NCBI GenBank assembly: GCA_026983795.1
Contig: JALSTI010000262.1
Location: forward strand, 1 to 33,911
Source: Melioribacteraceae bacterium
Lineage (GTDB): Bacteria; Bacteroidota; Ignavibacteria; Ignavibacteriales; Melioribacteraceae
Direction of reading: 5' to 3'
DNA length: 33,911 nucleotides
Shown here: positions 1-8,226 of the stretch, piece by piece
How positions within the stretch are numbered: position 1 is the first letter of the stretch
How the letters are laid out: every line of letters starts with the position of its first letter
The notes under the pieces: model-generated
The model's database searches: none
What the model was told of the DNA's origin: nothing
What the model saw: only the letters and a program-made list of their open reading frames with translations
Program-made: the position numbers and the translations under genes

Positions 1-986
1 TATTTTCCTAAACTATTAACCGGAATTTTAACTTCCGAACTTCCGGTTTTGATATAAAGCGCAGATTTTCTTTTTATAATTTTAAGTGTTGTAAAAGGTT
101 TTAATTTTACCGGAATTCCGGTTTGCTTACCTGTTACAAGATTAATTGTTTCCATTGCCAAATTATTATAAAACCATTTGCCGTTTTTTAAGAGCGGCTT
201 TTGAGATGCAGCCAAATAAAGTTTATTTCCGGATAAATCAGCATCGTTAATAAGTAAATTCCCGCTTAGCCGGTTCTCAATTACTAAATTTTTATTTTGT
301 AAATCTGCTACAAAAAAAGAATTTTTATCAAACCCTAAAAATAATTTTAATTTAGGATAAAACTTTGCACCGCCGAACGAATCATGTACGATTAATTCTT
401 TATCCCCTTGCAAATTATAAAATACGGTATTTCTTTTCAGCTTATTCCTGTTCCAATCATAAACGGATACTGCCAATAAATTCATTTCTTCCGAAAATTT
501 TAAACTGTTAAAATATGGTTTATTTATATTGAATGTATTGATTACTTTTCCGTTGCTGCTCAGAATTAAAACTAACAATTCATTCATATCCTGTTGCGAT
601 GCAATTGCCGCACAATAATTACCGGATATATCAATCAAAATACTTCTTTCGTATTTAAATGGATAATTCCGGAAAGGATAAACCGTATTCTTTAATATCC
701 CCAAACTGTCATATATTTCAATTTTTCCATCAAGGATTCCGGTTACAACGGAAGCCCCGTTATTAAATAAGTACAAATTCGGAATTTCTTCCTTATTACT
801 TTCTAATTTCTTAATGCTGTATATTTCGTTATTATTCGTATCGGTAACAGAAAAAGTAATTTCAGATTTGCCCGAGATGTTGTTTAAAACTTTAACTTTC
901 CTGTAAAACAAAAATTTTCCCGCTCCACTTTGTGAAAAACTCAACGATGTTAATAGCAATAACGATATAATAATTATTTTCTTCAT
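1..986 (-). CDS. Secreted protein of unknown function, partial (C-terminus beyond left edge)
   Basis: This ORF is absent from the supplied track because it runs off the left edge. I translated the 5' part from the ATG at 986 and found no stop in the frame through to base 3, about 328 codons. It starts with a clear signal peptide (MKKIIIISLLLLTSLSFSQ). The mature part is rich in short beta-strand-like segments with Asn/Gly turns and repeated 'hydrophobic-x-hydrophobic ... NG/DG' units, which suggests a beta-propeller or similar all-beta secreted protein, but I recognise no specific family. The start lies 9 bases after the stop of the M23-peptidase gene, so the two are probably one transcript. 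A T9SS sorting domain may lie on the missing C-terminus; this cannot be seen here. Sure that it is a gene; function unknown. Confidence 0.8.
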   Translation of the reverse strand, partial: MKKIIIISLLLLTSLSFSQSGAGKFLFYRKVKVLNNISGKSEITFSVTDTNNNEIYSIKKLESNKEEIPNLYLFNNGASVVTGILDGKIEIYDSLGILKNTVYPFRNYPFKYERSILIDISGNYCAAIASQQDMNELLVLILSSNGKVINTFNINKPYFNSLKFSEEMNLLAVSVYDWNRNKLKRNTVFYNLQGDKELIVHDSFGGAKFYPKLKLFLGFDKNSFFVADLQNKNLVIENRLSGNLLINDADLSGNKLYLAASQKPLLKNGKWFYNNLAMETINLVTGKQTGIPVKLKPFTTLKIIKRKSALYIKTGSSEVKIPVNSLGK

Positions 987-995
987 GTTGACGGA

Positions 996-3344
996 CTACT
1001 TTAAAAGAATCATTTTATTTACTTTTACAATATCGCCTGCTTGCAGCTTATAGTAATAAACTCCGCTCGGCAGCGATTTCCCGTTGAATATAACTTTATA
1101 ATTTCCCGGCAATAATTTTTTATTTACCAAGGTTGCAACTTCACGACCCAATACATCGTAAACAATCAGTTTTACATTATACTGTGCAGACGCAAAATTT
1201 TGCGTCTTTATTGGTATTGCATAGCTTATTGTTGTTGTAGGATTAAACGGATTAGGATAATTTTGATAAAGAGATATTTCGTCCGGAATTTTTGTGCTTT
1301 TATTCTTAATGCCGGTCGGTAAATCCAAATAATTAAATACGGAAACCATAAAACTGTCCAACTGTGATTGAACCAGAGTTTCCAAAGCAAAAGATATGTA
1401 AATCATTTTTCCGGGTATTTTTCCGTTACCGAAAGTTCCTGTATAAGCAACACCGGCTTTACGGTAAGTAACATTATCCAATCTAAAATAATTATAATTT
1501 AGAACAGAGTCCCCTCCATCATTGGGTTCAATATCATCAGGAGAATCTTCGGGATACGTAACTCCGAAATTTAATTTGAGATTCTCGAAAGAAGTGCCGT
1601 TAACTCCGTTTGCCTGAGTTAACAATGTATTCCCGGTGTGTATAAGTCTTGATTTTAAATAATGCCTGTAAAAAAGAGTGTCCGAATCTTCCGAAAATTC
1701 ATGTTTTTCATCCAAATCATACCCAATATCGTCGCCGGTTATCAAAACATTTCCGCCTGCTTCCAGATAATAAGCAATAGGACCTTGTTCCGGATTTGTA
1801 AAAGTATTATCTTCACGCGATTCATCGCCTACAAACCAAATTACAAAATCGTAGTTTTTCAAGTCTATTAGTTTATCTATAATTGCTTCATTTGCGCATG
1901 AAGAGATAGAAACGTTTCCTTGTTTCATCAGCGCTTTAAAATATTGCACGTTAAAAGCATGATTAGGTTCTTTCCAACTACCGGAATTACCAAACCGGTC
2001 GAACCCATCGACTATTAATATTTTTTTAGCATTTGTTGTATCCGCAGAAGAGTAAACGGAATAAATATCGCTATGTTTACTTTCCGAACCGGAAGAATCT
2101 ACAGCGGTTAGATAATAATAATATGCAATATCCGTAGGGTTAATAAACTCGTTTTTGTTATTGAAAACTATTTCAGTAGTTCCGGCATGGAGCGTTGTTT
2201 CGTCAGCTGCCAGTTTCCAATTTTGCAACGTTGAATCGCTTGAATAATAAAGCCGGTAGCCTTTTAATAGAGGAGAGGAATAGGAACTCCATTTAACAAA
2301 GAGTCCTTGAGAATTAAACGGTTTTACAATTAACAATTCCGGAGGATTTTTGTTTATCGAAATTTTAAAATATTTTCTACTGAAATTGGAACGTGTATCA
2401 CCGCTAAAAATTTCCAGCACATAATTTCCTTCTGCCAGTTTATCCGTATCGAAATAATTATCGCTTACTGTCCTATTTATATTGACAGCCGACGCTCCGT
2501 TTCCGTTTGTTAGCCAATAAACCGGATCACTAATAGTTGCCATACCGTTTACATAAACTTTATGAACGAATCCGTCATCGGGCTTTCTGTCAAATTTATA
2601 TTTCGTTCCATTATCATCCGGTTCATAAACTATTACGGATGTATCGGCATTCCATACCCGGTAACCGAGTTGGTATGTTCCGTTATTGGTATTTACCGAA
2701 AAGCCGCCGTTTTTTTCTTTAACTTCAATAATTATATCAACTTTGCCGTTTAGGTTTTGCTGAGAAATCTTTTTGTTCGATTCATTCTTTCTAAATTGTA
2801 TTGTATTAACTAGGATTGACGGCGGATATGTATCAACGTAAGGAGTTAAGCCTCCACCGTTTCTAATTGGATTTATCTCAACACCAATTCCGTTATTTGT
2901 ACTTAACAATAATTCACGTTCAATTAAATGAACATGCCCTGCGCCGCTGGCAATAGTACCGACAATAGTTTGCCCTTTAATTACATTATCTCCTACAGAC
3001 AAAGATGGATTGGGAACAACGTGATAGTAAGTAATATGTTTTTTTTGAAATCCGAATATTGACTTTACATTTATATAGGAATTATAACCGTTTGTTACGG
3101 TAGAATAAACTACACCGTCCAGACAAGCATAAACAGGTTCACCGTCATCTTTACCAATATCCACAGCGTTATGGAAATGATCAGCCGAACCGGTATTTCT
3201 GAATTCACAGAAAGTTCCGTTAATACCGTGCGAAGAAGTTAAAGGTGAAACCGGCCAGTGATATTTAATGGTGTCGACTTGAGAAAGTGAAATTTGTGAA
3301 AACAAAATATTTATTAATAGAACAATTTTGAAATAAATACGCAT
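996..3344 (-). CDS. Secreted M23-family metallopeptidase with FnIII-like, Rossmann-like and T9SS sorting domains
   Basis: 782 residues. A signal peptide (about 1-21) precedes an M23 (LytM-type) domain at about 30-165. The zinc and catalytic residues are visible: H58-x3-D62 in 'HFHNAVDIG', H108 in 'TYYHVV', and H137-x-H139 in 'GHVHL'. M23 enzymes cut peptidoglycan cross-bridges or glycine-rich peptides. A beta-rich region follows, then a fibronectin-III-like stretch (about 335-435). Next is a flavodoxin/GATase-like fold (about 440-680: 'KILIVDGFD', 'YDFVIWFVGDES', 'AGGNVLITGDDIGYDL'). The end is a type A T9SS sorting domain (about 700-782: 'YQNYPNPFNPTTTISY', 'VYDVLGREV', 'PSGVYYYKL'). It should therefore be exported to the outer membrane surface or the medium. 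No Shine-Dalgarno sequence is visible, but the signal peptide supports the start. Family call sure; substrate unknown. Confidence 0.9.
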   Translation of the reverse strand: MRIYFKIVLLINILFSQISLSQVDTIKYHWPVSPLTSSHGINGTFCEFRNTGSADHFHNAVDIGKDDGEPVYACLDGVVYSTVTNGYNSYINVKSIFGFQKKHITYYHVVPNPSLSVGDNVIKGQTIVGTIASGAGHVHLIERELLLSTNNGIGVEINPIRNGGGLTPYVDTYPPSILVNTIQFRKNESNKKISQQNLNGKVDIIIEVKEKNGGFSVNTNNGTYQLGYRVWNADTSVIVYEPDDNGTKYKFDRKPDDGFVHKVYVNGMATISDPVYWLTNGNGASAVNINRTVSDNYFDTDKLAEGNYVLEIFSGDTRSNFSRKYFKISINKNPPELLIVKPFNSQGLFVKWSSYSSPLLKGYRLYYSSDSTLQNWKLAADETTLHAGTTEIVFNNKNEFINPTDIAYYYYLTAVDSSGSESKHSDIYSVYSSADTTNAKKILIVDGFDRFGNSGSWKEPNHAFNVQYFKALMKQGNVSISSCANEAIIDKLIDLKNYDFVIWFVGDESREDNTFTNPEQGPIAYYLEAGGNVLITGDDIGYDLDEKHEFSEDSDTLFYRHYLKSRLIHTGNTLLTQANGVNGTSFENLKLNFGVTYPEDSPDDIEPNDGGDSVLNYNYFRLDNVTYRKAGVAYTGTFGNGKIPGKMIYISFALETLVQSQLDSFMVSVFNYLDLPTGIKNKSTKIPDEISLYQNYPNPFNPTTTISYAIPIKTQNFASAQYNVKLIVYDVLGREVATLVNKKLLPGNYKVIFNGKSLPSGVYYYKLQAGDIVKVNKMILLK

Positions 3345-3418
3345 TCCGTATTACACTTAAATTTCCGAATTTGATAAACAAAATACAAAAGAATGGTTAT
3401 ATCTAAAAGCTTAATTAC

Positions 3419-5038
3419 TTATTTGAAAACAACGGAAAATTTGCTGCCCAGGCCTTTTTTACTATCGACTTTAATTTCAATTTCGTTAATGGCGGCGTAT
3501 TCTTTTACCAAAGAAAGACCCAAACCAATTCCTTCATACTTTCTTGTGTAGCCCGTTTCTTCCTGCGAAAACGTTTCGAATATTTTAGGAAGGTATTCTT
3601 CGGAAATTCCAATTCCCGTATCTATTATATCTACTTGAATCTGACCATTTTCATTTTTAAAAACTTTAATAACTATCTTTCCTTTATGAGTATATTTTAT
3701 TGCGTTATCAATAAGATTAATAAAAATCTGCCCGGTTGTGTATAAATCGCATACAATATTTGAATTTTTCAAATTGTTGTCATATTCCAACTTCAATCCT
3801 TTTTCTTCGGCGGCAGATTCGAATTGCTTAATAATGGGAATCAAAATGTTTTTCTCTAAGTTAATATTTTCTATATGTACCTTATATTTTCCGTTTTGAA
3901 CTTGAGAAGCATTTAACAAAAGTTCAATTGTTCTGCGTAATCTGTCACCGCCGCGCCTTATCATATCAAAACTTTCTTTAAGTTCTTCGCTTAAACTTCC
4001 GTTTAATTCGCTTTCAATTAAATTCGAAAAACTTAATATTGAATTAAGCGGGGTTCTCACTTCGTGAGAAATTTGAGCTAAAAATTCCGATTTCAACCTG
4101 CTTGCTTCCTCGGCTTTTTCTTTAGCTGCTTTCAATTCGTTTTCATACTTATTCCTCTCAATTACCATTGCAATTTGAGACGAGATAATATCTAAAAAGC
4201 TTAAGTCCTTTGCGATGACCGGGTTTATTTTTTCATAACTTACTATTGTAATTAAACCGGATTTATTTTCTCCCGCTTTTAGCGGAATACCGATATAAGT
4301 TTTTGGCAATTCACAATTGGAAGAAACACCTTTTGAAAAAAGAATTTTTCTTATATCCGGTTCTTTTAGTATAACGCTGCTGCTTATATTTTCAATTGCG
4401 GGAATTAAATAATTATCGAAATTTTCTTTTTTCTTCTTTTTCTTTTGGAAAACTTTTGCCAACGAGCCATTTTCGTTATTCAAGTAAACGCTCATCAAAT
4501 CAATAGAAAACAGTTCGGAAAGTGAATTCATTATTGTTTCATATATATGTAACGGATGTTTGCAAAAACTTGCTTTGTTTGCAATGTTAAGTTGAATTGA
4601 TTGTATCAACTCATATTGCATCCTTTCCGAAATATCTATTAGCGATACAACTCTGTATGGTTGTCCTGATTCATCGCTTACTTTTATATTTGTAGACAGC
4701 GCATAAAAACTTGTTCCGTTTTTTCTTTTATATTTCTCTTCAACTTTTAAAAATTGAGTCTCGCCGATTAATTTTGAATGTACTTTTTTGGATTTCAAAA
4801 CAAAATCATCGGCTATTATTTTGTAAAGCGATTTACCGATTAATTCTTTTTTGGTATAACCCAATACGTTACAAAATTCCTTGTTAACCTCAATTATTTT
4901 TGAATTCCTGTCAACAACAAATTTAGGAACATTGCTTTCTTTAAATATTTTCTTGAAAATATACTTAACATTGTTCCCTGAATGAGGTGATTCAGGGCTT
5001 ATAATTTTATTTTTTGATATGTTAGCCGTAAAACTCAT
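3419..5038 (-). CDS. PAS-GAF sensor histidine kinase
   Basis: 539 residues with no membrane segment, so probably a cytoplasmic sensor. A PAS domain (about 30-140) ends in the typical 'VVSLIDISERM'. A GAF-like domain (about 150-295) follows, interrupted by a six-lysine run (residues 199-204). A coiled linker ('ELKAAKEKAEEASRLKSEF') leads to the HisKA domain with H325 in 'QISHEVRTPLNS'. The HATPase has an N-box 'NLIDNAIKYTHKGK', a G1 box 'DTGIGIS', and G2 'GIGLGLSLVKEY'. There is no receiver domain, and no response regulator lies beside it on the same strand, so it is an orphan locally. It is divergent from the ferredoxin/reductase series, which has two more kinases. The ligand sensed cannot be told from the sequence. 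Confidence 0.92.
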   Translation of the reverse strand: MSFTANISKNKIISPESPHSGNNVKYIFKKIFKESNVPKFVVDRNSKIIEVNKEFCNVLGYTKKELIGKSLYKIIADDFVLKSKKVHSKLIGETQFLKVEEKYKRKNGTSFYALSTNIKVSDESGQPYRVVSLIDISERMQYELIQSIQLNIANKASFCKHPLHIYETIMNSLSELFSIDLMSVYLNNENGSLAKVFQKKKKKKENFDNYLIPAIENISSSVILKEPDIRKILFSKGVSSNCELPKTYIGIPLKAGENKSGLITIVSYEKINPVIAKDLSFLDIISSQIAMVIERNKYENELKAAKEKAEEASRLKSEFLAQISHEVRTPLNSILSFSNLIESELNGSLSEELKESFDMIRRGGDRLRRTIELLLNASQVQNGKYKVHIENINLEKNILIPIIKQFESAAEEKGLKLEYDNNLKNSNIVCDLYTTGQIFINLIDNAIKYTHKGKIVIKVFKNENGQIQVDIIDTGIGISEEYLPKIFETFSQEETGYTRKYEGIGLGLSLVKEYAAINEIEIKVDSKKGLGSKFSVVFK

Positions 5039-5340
5039 ATTGATTATTTTTGAGACATAATTAAAACGAATAATTGTTCTAAATCATTATCGGTACAATT
5101 TTTATTATTTTAAGATATAAAAAGGGTTTATTTTCAACGGGAAATAATTTTTTAATTTATCTATAATCATAACTTCCATAGTCATTTGTTAGAATTTTCA
5201 GACAAATTTTACTTTATAAAAAAAATCGCCCGGGAAAAATGAATCCGCTTATTAAAATTTAGATTAATACAATACATTTCTTTAAATTGATTATTCCATT
5301 AAGTATTTTTGTTTTCTCATTTTTAAGAAAGGACTGCCAT
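5039..5340. other. Divergent intergenic region between the PAS-GAF kinase and ferredoxin genes
   Basis: About 300 bases without a convincing gene. ORF 5259-5600 on the minus strand is a shadow of the ferredoxin and reductase genes. The region should carry promoters in both directions, but I could not place a clean -33/-7 pair. The only structure noted is a short separated inverted repeat, AATTGT at 5072-5077 and ACAATT at 5095-5100, close to the kinase start. It is weak and could be chance in AT-rich DNA. Confidence 0.5.
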
Positions 5341-5550
5341 TTGTTAATGATAGAAATTTTACCGGATAAATGCGATTTTTGCGGATGTTGTGTGGGAATT
5401 TGTCCGGAAGATGCAATAGAACTTAAAGAAGCAGAAATAAAAATTATCGAACAATTATGTACAAATTGTTCCAAATGCGTTTGGTCTTGTCCTATAGAAG
5501 TACTAAAATTTAACAGAAACGGAGCAAAAAATAACTTAAATGCAAAATGA
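5341..5550 (+). CDS. Small 2[4Fe-4S] ferredoxin
   Basis: Two complete cluster-binding motifs are visible. Counted from the ATG at 5347 they are C9-x2-C12-x2-C15-x3-C19-P and C38-x2-C41-x2-C44-x3-C48-P, in a protein of about 67 residues, normal for a bacterial-type ferredoxin. The track's TTG start at 5287 adds a hydrophobic leader I do not believe. The best ribosome site, AGAAAGGA ending at 5333, is 7 bases before an in-frame TTG at 5341 and 13 before the ATG at 5347, so either could be the start. The gene overlaps the flavoprotein gene by 11 bases, which implies translational coupling. It is the likely electron donor for that enzyme, because Methanosarcina acetivorans pairs a ferredoxin with geranylgeranyl reductase in the same way. 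An extra cysteine (C14) sits inside the first motif. Confidence 0.9.
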   Translation: MLMIEILPDKCDFCGCCVGICPEDAIELKEAEIKIIEQLCTNCSKCVWSCPIEVLKFNRNGAKNNLNAK

Positions 5551-6709
5551 ATATGACATAATTGTTGTGGGTGCCGGACCGGCGGGAACAATGGCGGCAC
5601 GCTTTGCCGCAGAAATGGGAGTATCCGTTTTGGTTTTGGAAAAAGACCGTGACGTCGGCTATCCGGTAAGATGCGGCGAGGCTGTAAGTAAAGCAGGTAT
5701 TGAAGAATTTATAGATTCAGACCCGAAATTTATTGCTTCGGTAATTAACAAGTTTTCTTTTATCGCTCCGGATGACACGGAAATCATAATTCCACTTGAA
5801 GAAGAAGGTTATGTTTTAGAAAGAAGAATTTTTGATTACGAATTGGCAAAATCTGCATCCGAAGCAGGAGCCGGATTTTTAACCCGGGCTTACGTAAACG
5901 GTCTATTGTTCGATAACGGAAGAGTATCGGGAGTAAAATTTGAACATCAAGGCGAGCAAAAAAGTCTGACTGCAAAAATCGTTATTGCAGCCGACGGCGT
6001 TGAGTCTCGTGTAGGACGTTGGGCAGGATTAAAAACTCACATAGATTTCCGGGATATGGAAAGCGCCGTTCAAATTACCGCAGCGGGAATAAACGACATA
6101 AACAATGATACTTGCTATTTTTACTTCGGGAAAGAATATGCGCCCGAAGGCTATTTTTGGGTTTTCCCCAAAGGTAATCATTCCGCTAATATTGGTCTTG
6201 GCGTAGGCGGTAACATAGGTAAAAAAAAATCGGCATTATCGTTTCTAAATGATTTTATGAGAAAAAAATATCCTCAAGCATCTGTCTTAACAACAATAGC
6301 CGGCGGCGTTCCTTGCACCCCAACGTTAAATAAAATAGTTGCGCCCGGAATAATGCTTGTAGGCGACGCAGCCCGGCAGGTCAATCCGCTTTCCGGCGGT
6401 GGAATTGCAAGCGGAATGATTGGCGGAAGTATAGCAGGAACCGTAGCGGCGGAATCAATAAAACAACACAAACCGGATTATATTTTAGAATACGAAAAAA
6501 AATGGCACGACAGATTGGGCAAAAGACATTTGATATTTAACAGGATAAAAGAAGGGATCTATAATTTTAGCGATGAAAAATTTAACGATATTGCTCACGC
6601 CGTTTCTAAAGTGCCTGTTGAAAACAGGTCGATAGGTAAGGTTTTTAAAACCGCTTTATTCAATAAACCGTCTTTATTAGTTGATGTAGCAAAGGTATTT
6701 TTGTTTTAA
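5540..6709 (+). CDS. Geranylgeranyl reductase family FAD flavoprotein
   Basis: 389 residues, soluble. The FAD-binding GxGxxG is 'VVGAGPAGTMAA' (11-16), followed by an acidic strand end 'VLVLEKD'. The family features are strong: 'GYPVRCGEAVS' with C45, the motif PxxYxWxFP as 'PEGYFWVFP' (about 202-210), then eight residues and GxG ('GLG'), and the second FAD contact 'LVGDAARQVNPLSGGG'. Enzymes of this family saturate isoprenoid double bonds, acting on archaeal lipids, the phytyl tail of chlorophyll, or menaquinone side chains (MenJ-type). With no archaeal lipid or chlorophyll genes nearby, menaquinone or another polyprenyl lipid is my guess at the substrate. The ferredoxin directly upstream is the likely reductant. 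The stop overlaps the next kinase's ATG as TAATG. An A9 run (6221-6229) codes for lysines; the frame is intact. Confidence 0.9.
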   Translation: MQNEYDIIVVGAGPAGTMAARFAAEMGVSVLVLEKDRDVGYPVRCGEAVSKAGIEEFIDSDPKFIASVINKFSFIAPDDTEIIIPLEEEGYVLERRIFDYELAKSASEAGAGFLTRAYVNGLLFDNGRVSGVKFEHQGEQKSLTAKIVIAADGVESRVGRWAGLKTHIDFRDMESAVQITAAGINDINNDTCYFYFGKEYAPEGYFWVFPKGNHSANIGLGVGGNIGKKKSALSFLNDFMRKKYPQASVLTTIAGGVPCTPTLNKIVAPGIMLVGDAARQVNPLSGGGIASGMIGGSIAGTVAAESIKQHKPDYILEYEKKWHDRLGKRHLIFNRIKEGIYNFSDEKFNDIAHAVSKVPVENRSIGKVFKTALFNKPSLLVDVAKVFLF

Positions 6710-8220
6710 TGAAGCAAATAATATTAAATACTATCAGCAAAAAAAGAGAAGAAATTATTTCGGACTTGAATAGAAGACTTATCCAAACTACGAATAAAAA
6801 ATTATCGGGCGAACAAATACAAGAATTTTCGGAAAAAAGTTTAAAGATTTTCGAGGATATTTTAAAAGATCCCGAAAGTAAAAACTTAAATGATTTTTTA
6901 TTTTATGCCTATAAATTATTTTTACAAAGCGATTTAACCCTGCTGGAAATTAGCCGGTTATTTAATTCGGGTAGATCCGCAATTATTCATGCTTTTGGAA
7001 ACGAAAAAAATATCGATACATTTAATTTGATAGAAGAAATAGATAAATCGATAGAGTTTATTTACGGTAAATACGGAATGCTGCACCAACAAATTAAAAC
7101 AACGGAACTTACCAGAAGTATTAACCTGCTTTCACAAAAACTCGAAGAGAATCAGCAGTATCTCGAAAATATTCTTCAAACATCCGATTCCGCTATTATG
7201 GTAATTGATAGAAATGAAAAAATTATTGCATGGAACAAAGGCGCCGAAGAAATTTTCGGATATTCTAAAGAAGAAATTATAAATCAACCTTCTTCGTTTC
7301 TCTTTCCTCCGGGTAAAAAATATAAAGATGAATTGGAATTTATTAAACGCGAAGTTTATCAGAAAGGATCGGTTCAAATACTTGAAACGGAAAGGGATAC
7401 TAAAGCCGGTAAAACTATTCCCGTTGAATTAAGCGTAACGCGACTTAACGATAACGAAGGGAATTATTACGGAAGAACGGTAGTAATAAAAGATGTAACT
7501 GAAGTAAAACGTTTGCAACAACAAGTCGATCAATCCGAGAAACTTGCCGTTATCGGTCAATTGGCTGCGGGTGTTGCACACGAAATAGGAAACCCATTGG
7601 CTTCAATATCTTCGCTTGTTCAAATATTACAACGCAAATTGAACGATAAATTTCTTAACGGTCAACTTTCATTAATCAAAAATAATATAGATAGAATTTC
7701 CAAAATCGTTCGGGAACTGGTAGACCTTTCCAGACCGCCAAGCAACAAAGTTGAATTAACTCAAGTAACCGATATTATAAAAACGGCATTGGGTATTGTA
7801 AGATATGATAAACGCGTAAAGGAAGTGAAGTTTGAAACAAAATTGGATGAAAAATCTCCTTTTATTAAAATTGTTCCCGACCAGTTATTGCAAGTTTTTA
7901 TCAATATTTTAATCAATGCGCTTGATGCAATTGAAGGAAGCGGTAAAATTACTATTATATCTTCCCACGATGACGATTACATTTACATAGATTTTATTGA
8001 TAACGGTTGCGGAATAGAAAAAAGTGCAATAAAAAATATTTTCGATCCTTTCTATACTACTAAAGAAGCCGGTAAAGGAACCGGGTTGGGATTGGCTATA
8101 AGTTTTAATATAATTACTAAAATGAACGGGAAAATTTTAGTATCCAGTACTCCGGGCAAAGGAAGCAAGTTTTCTGTGGTTCTGCCCGTAAACGGGAAAA
8201 AAAGAATAATAACAGGGTAA
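6709..8220 (+). CDS. NtrB-like PAS sensor histidine kinase with helical N-terminal domain
   Basis: 503 residues, no membrane segment. An all-helical N-terminal domain (about 1-130) resembles the RsbRD/globin-like sensor domains in general pattern ('EEIISDLNRRLI', 'DLTLLEISRLF'); I am not certain of the family. A PAS domain (about 145-268: 'IMVIDRNEKIIAWNKGAEEIFGY') follows. The HisKA H291 is in 'GVAHEIGNPLASI', the H-box form typical of NtrB-type kinases that partner sigma-54 activators. The HATPase G1 is 'DNGCGIE', and the domain ends 'KGTGLGLAISFNII'. Translation is coupled to the upstream reductase (TAATG). The NtrC-like regulator starts 6 bases after its stop, so these two are almost certainly a cognate pair. 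The signal is unknown; the link to the reductase makes a redox or quinone signal worth considering. Confidence 0.9.
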   Translation: MKQIILNTISKKREEIISDLNRRLIQTTNKKLSGEQIQEFSEKSLKIFEDILKDPESKNLNDFLFYAYKLFLQSDLTLLEISRLFNSGRSAIIHAFGNEKNIDTFNLIEEIDKSIEFIYGKYGMLHQQIKTTELTRSINLLSQKLEENQQYLENILQTSDSAIMVIDRNEKIIAWNKGAEEIFGYSKEEIINQPSSFLFPPGKKYKDELEFIKREVYQKGSVQILETERDTKAGKTIPVELSVTRLNDNEGNYYGRTVVIKDVTEVKRLQQQVDQSEKLAVIGQLAAGVAHEIGNPLASISSLVQILQRKLNDKFLNGQLSLIKNNIDRISKIVRELVDLSRPPSNKVELTQVTDIIKTALGIVRYDKRVKEVKFETKLDEKSPFIKIVPDQLLQVFINILINALDAIEGSGKITIISSHDDDYIYIDFIDNGCGIEKSAIKNIFDPFYTTKEAGKGTGLGLAISFNIITKMNGKILVSSTPGKGSKFSVVLPVNGKKRIITG

Positions 8221-8226
8221 AAAATT

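Noticed and set aside
4427-4444. Six-lysine run in the PAS-GAF kinase as a repeat or slippage site
   Set aside because: Codons alternate AAA and AAG, so it is not a true homopolymer; best read as a basic loop in the GAF domain.
5259-5600. 113-residue minus-strand ORF over the ferredoxin gene
   Set aside because: It is antisense to a ferredoxin with two intact Cys motifs and shows no protein-like pattern of its own.
6221-6229. A9 run in the reductase gene as a phase-variation site
   Set aside because: It is a lysine run in an enzyme core with the frame intact; runs of this length are expected in AT-rich coding DNA and a cytoplasmic enzyme is an unlikely switch.
6503-6520. TGGCAC followed by TTGG-GC, resembling a sigma-54 promoter
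   Set aside because: It lies inside the reductase coding sequence, the spacing to the -12 part is off by one and the TTGC core is not intact.
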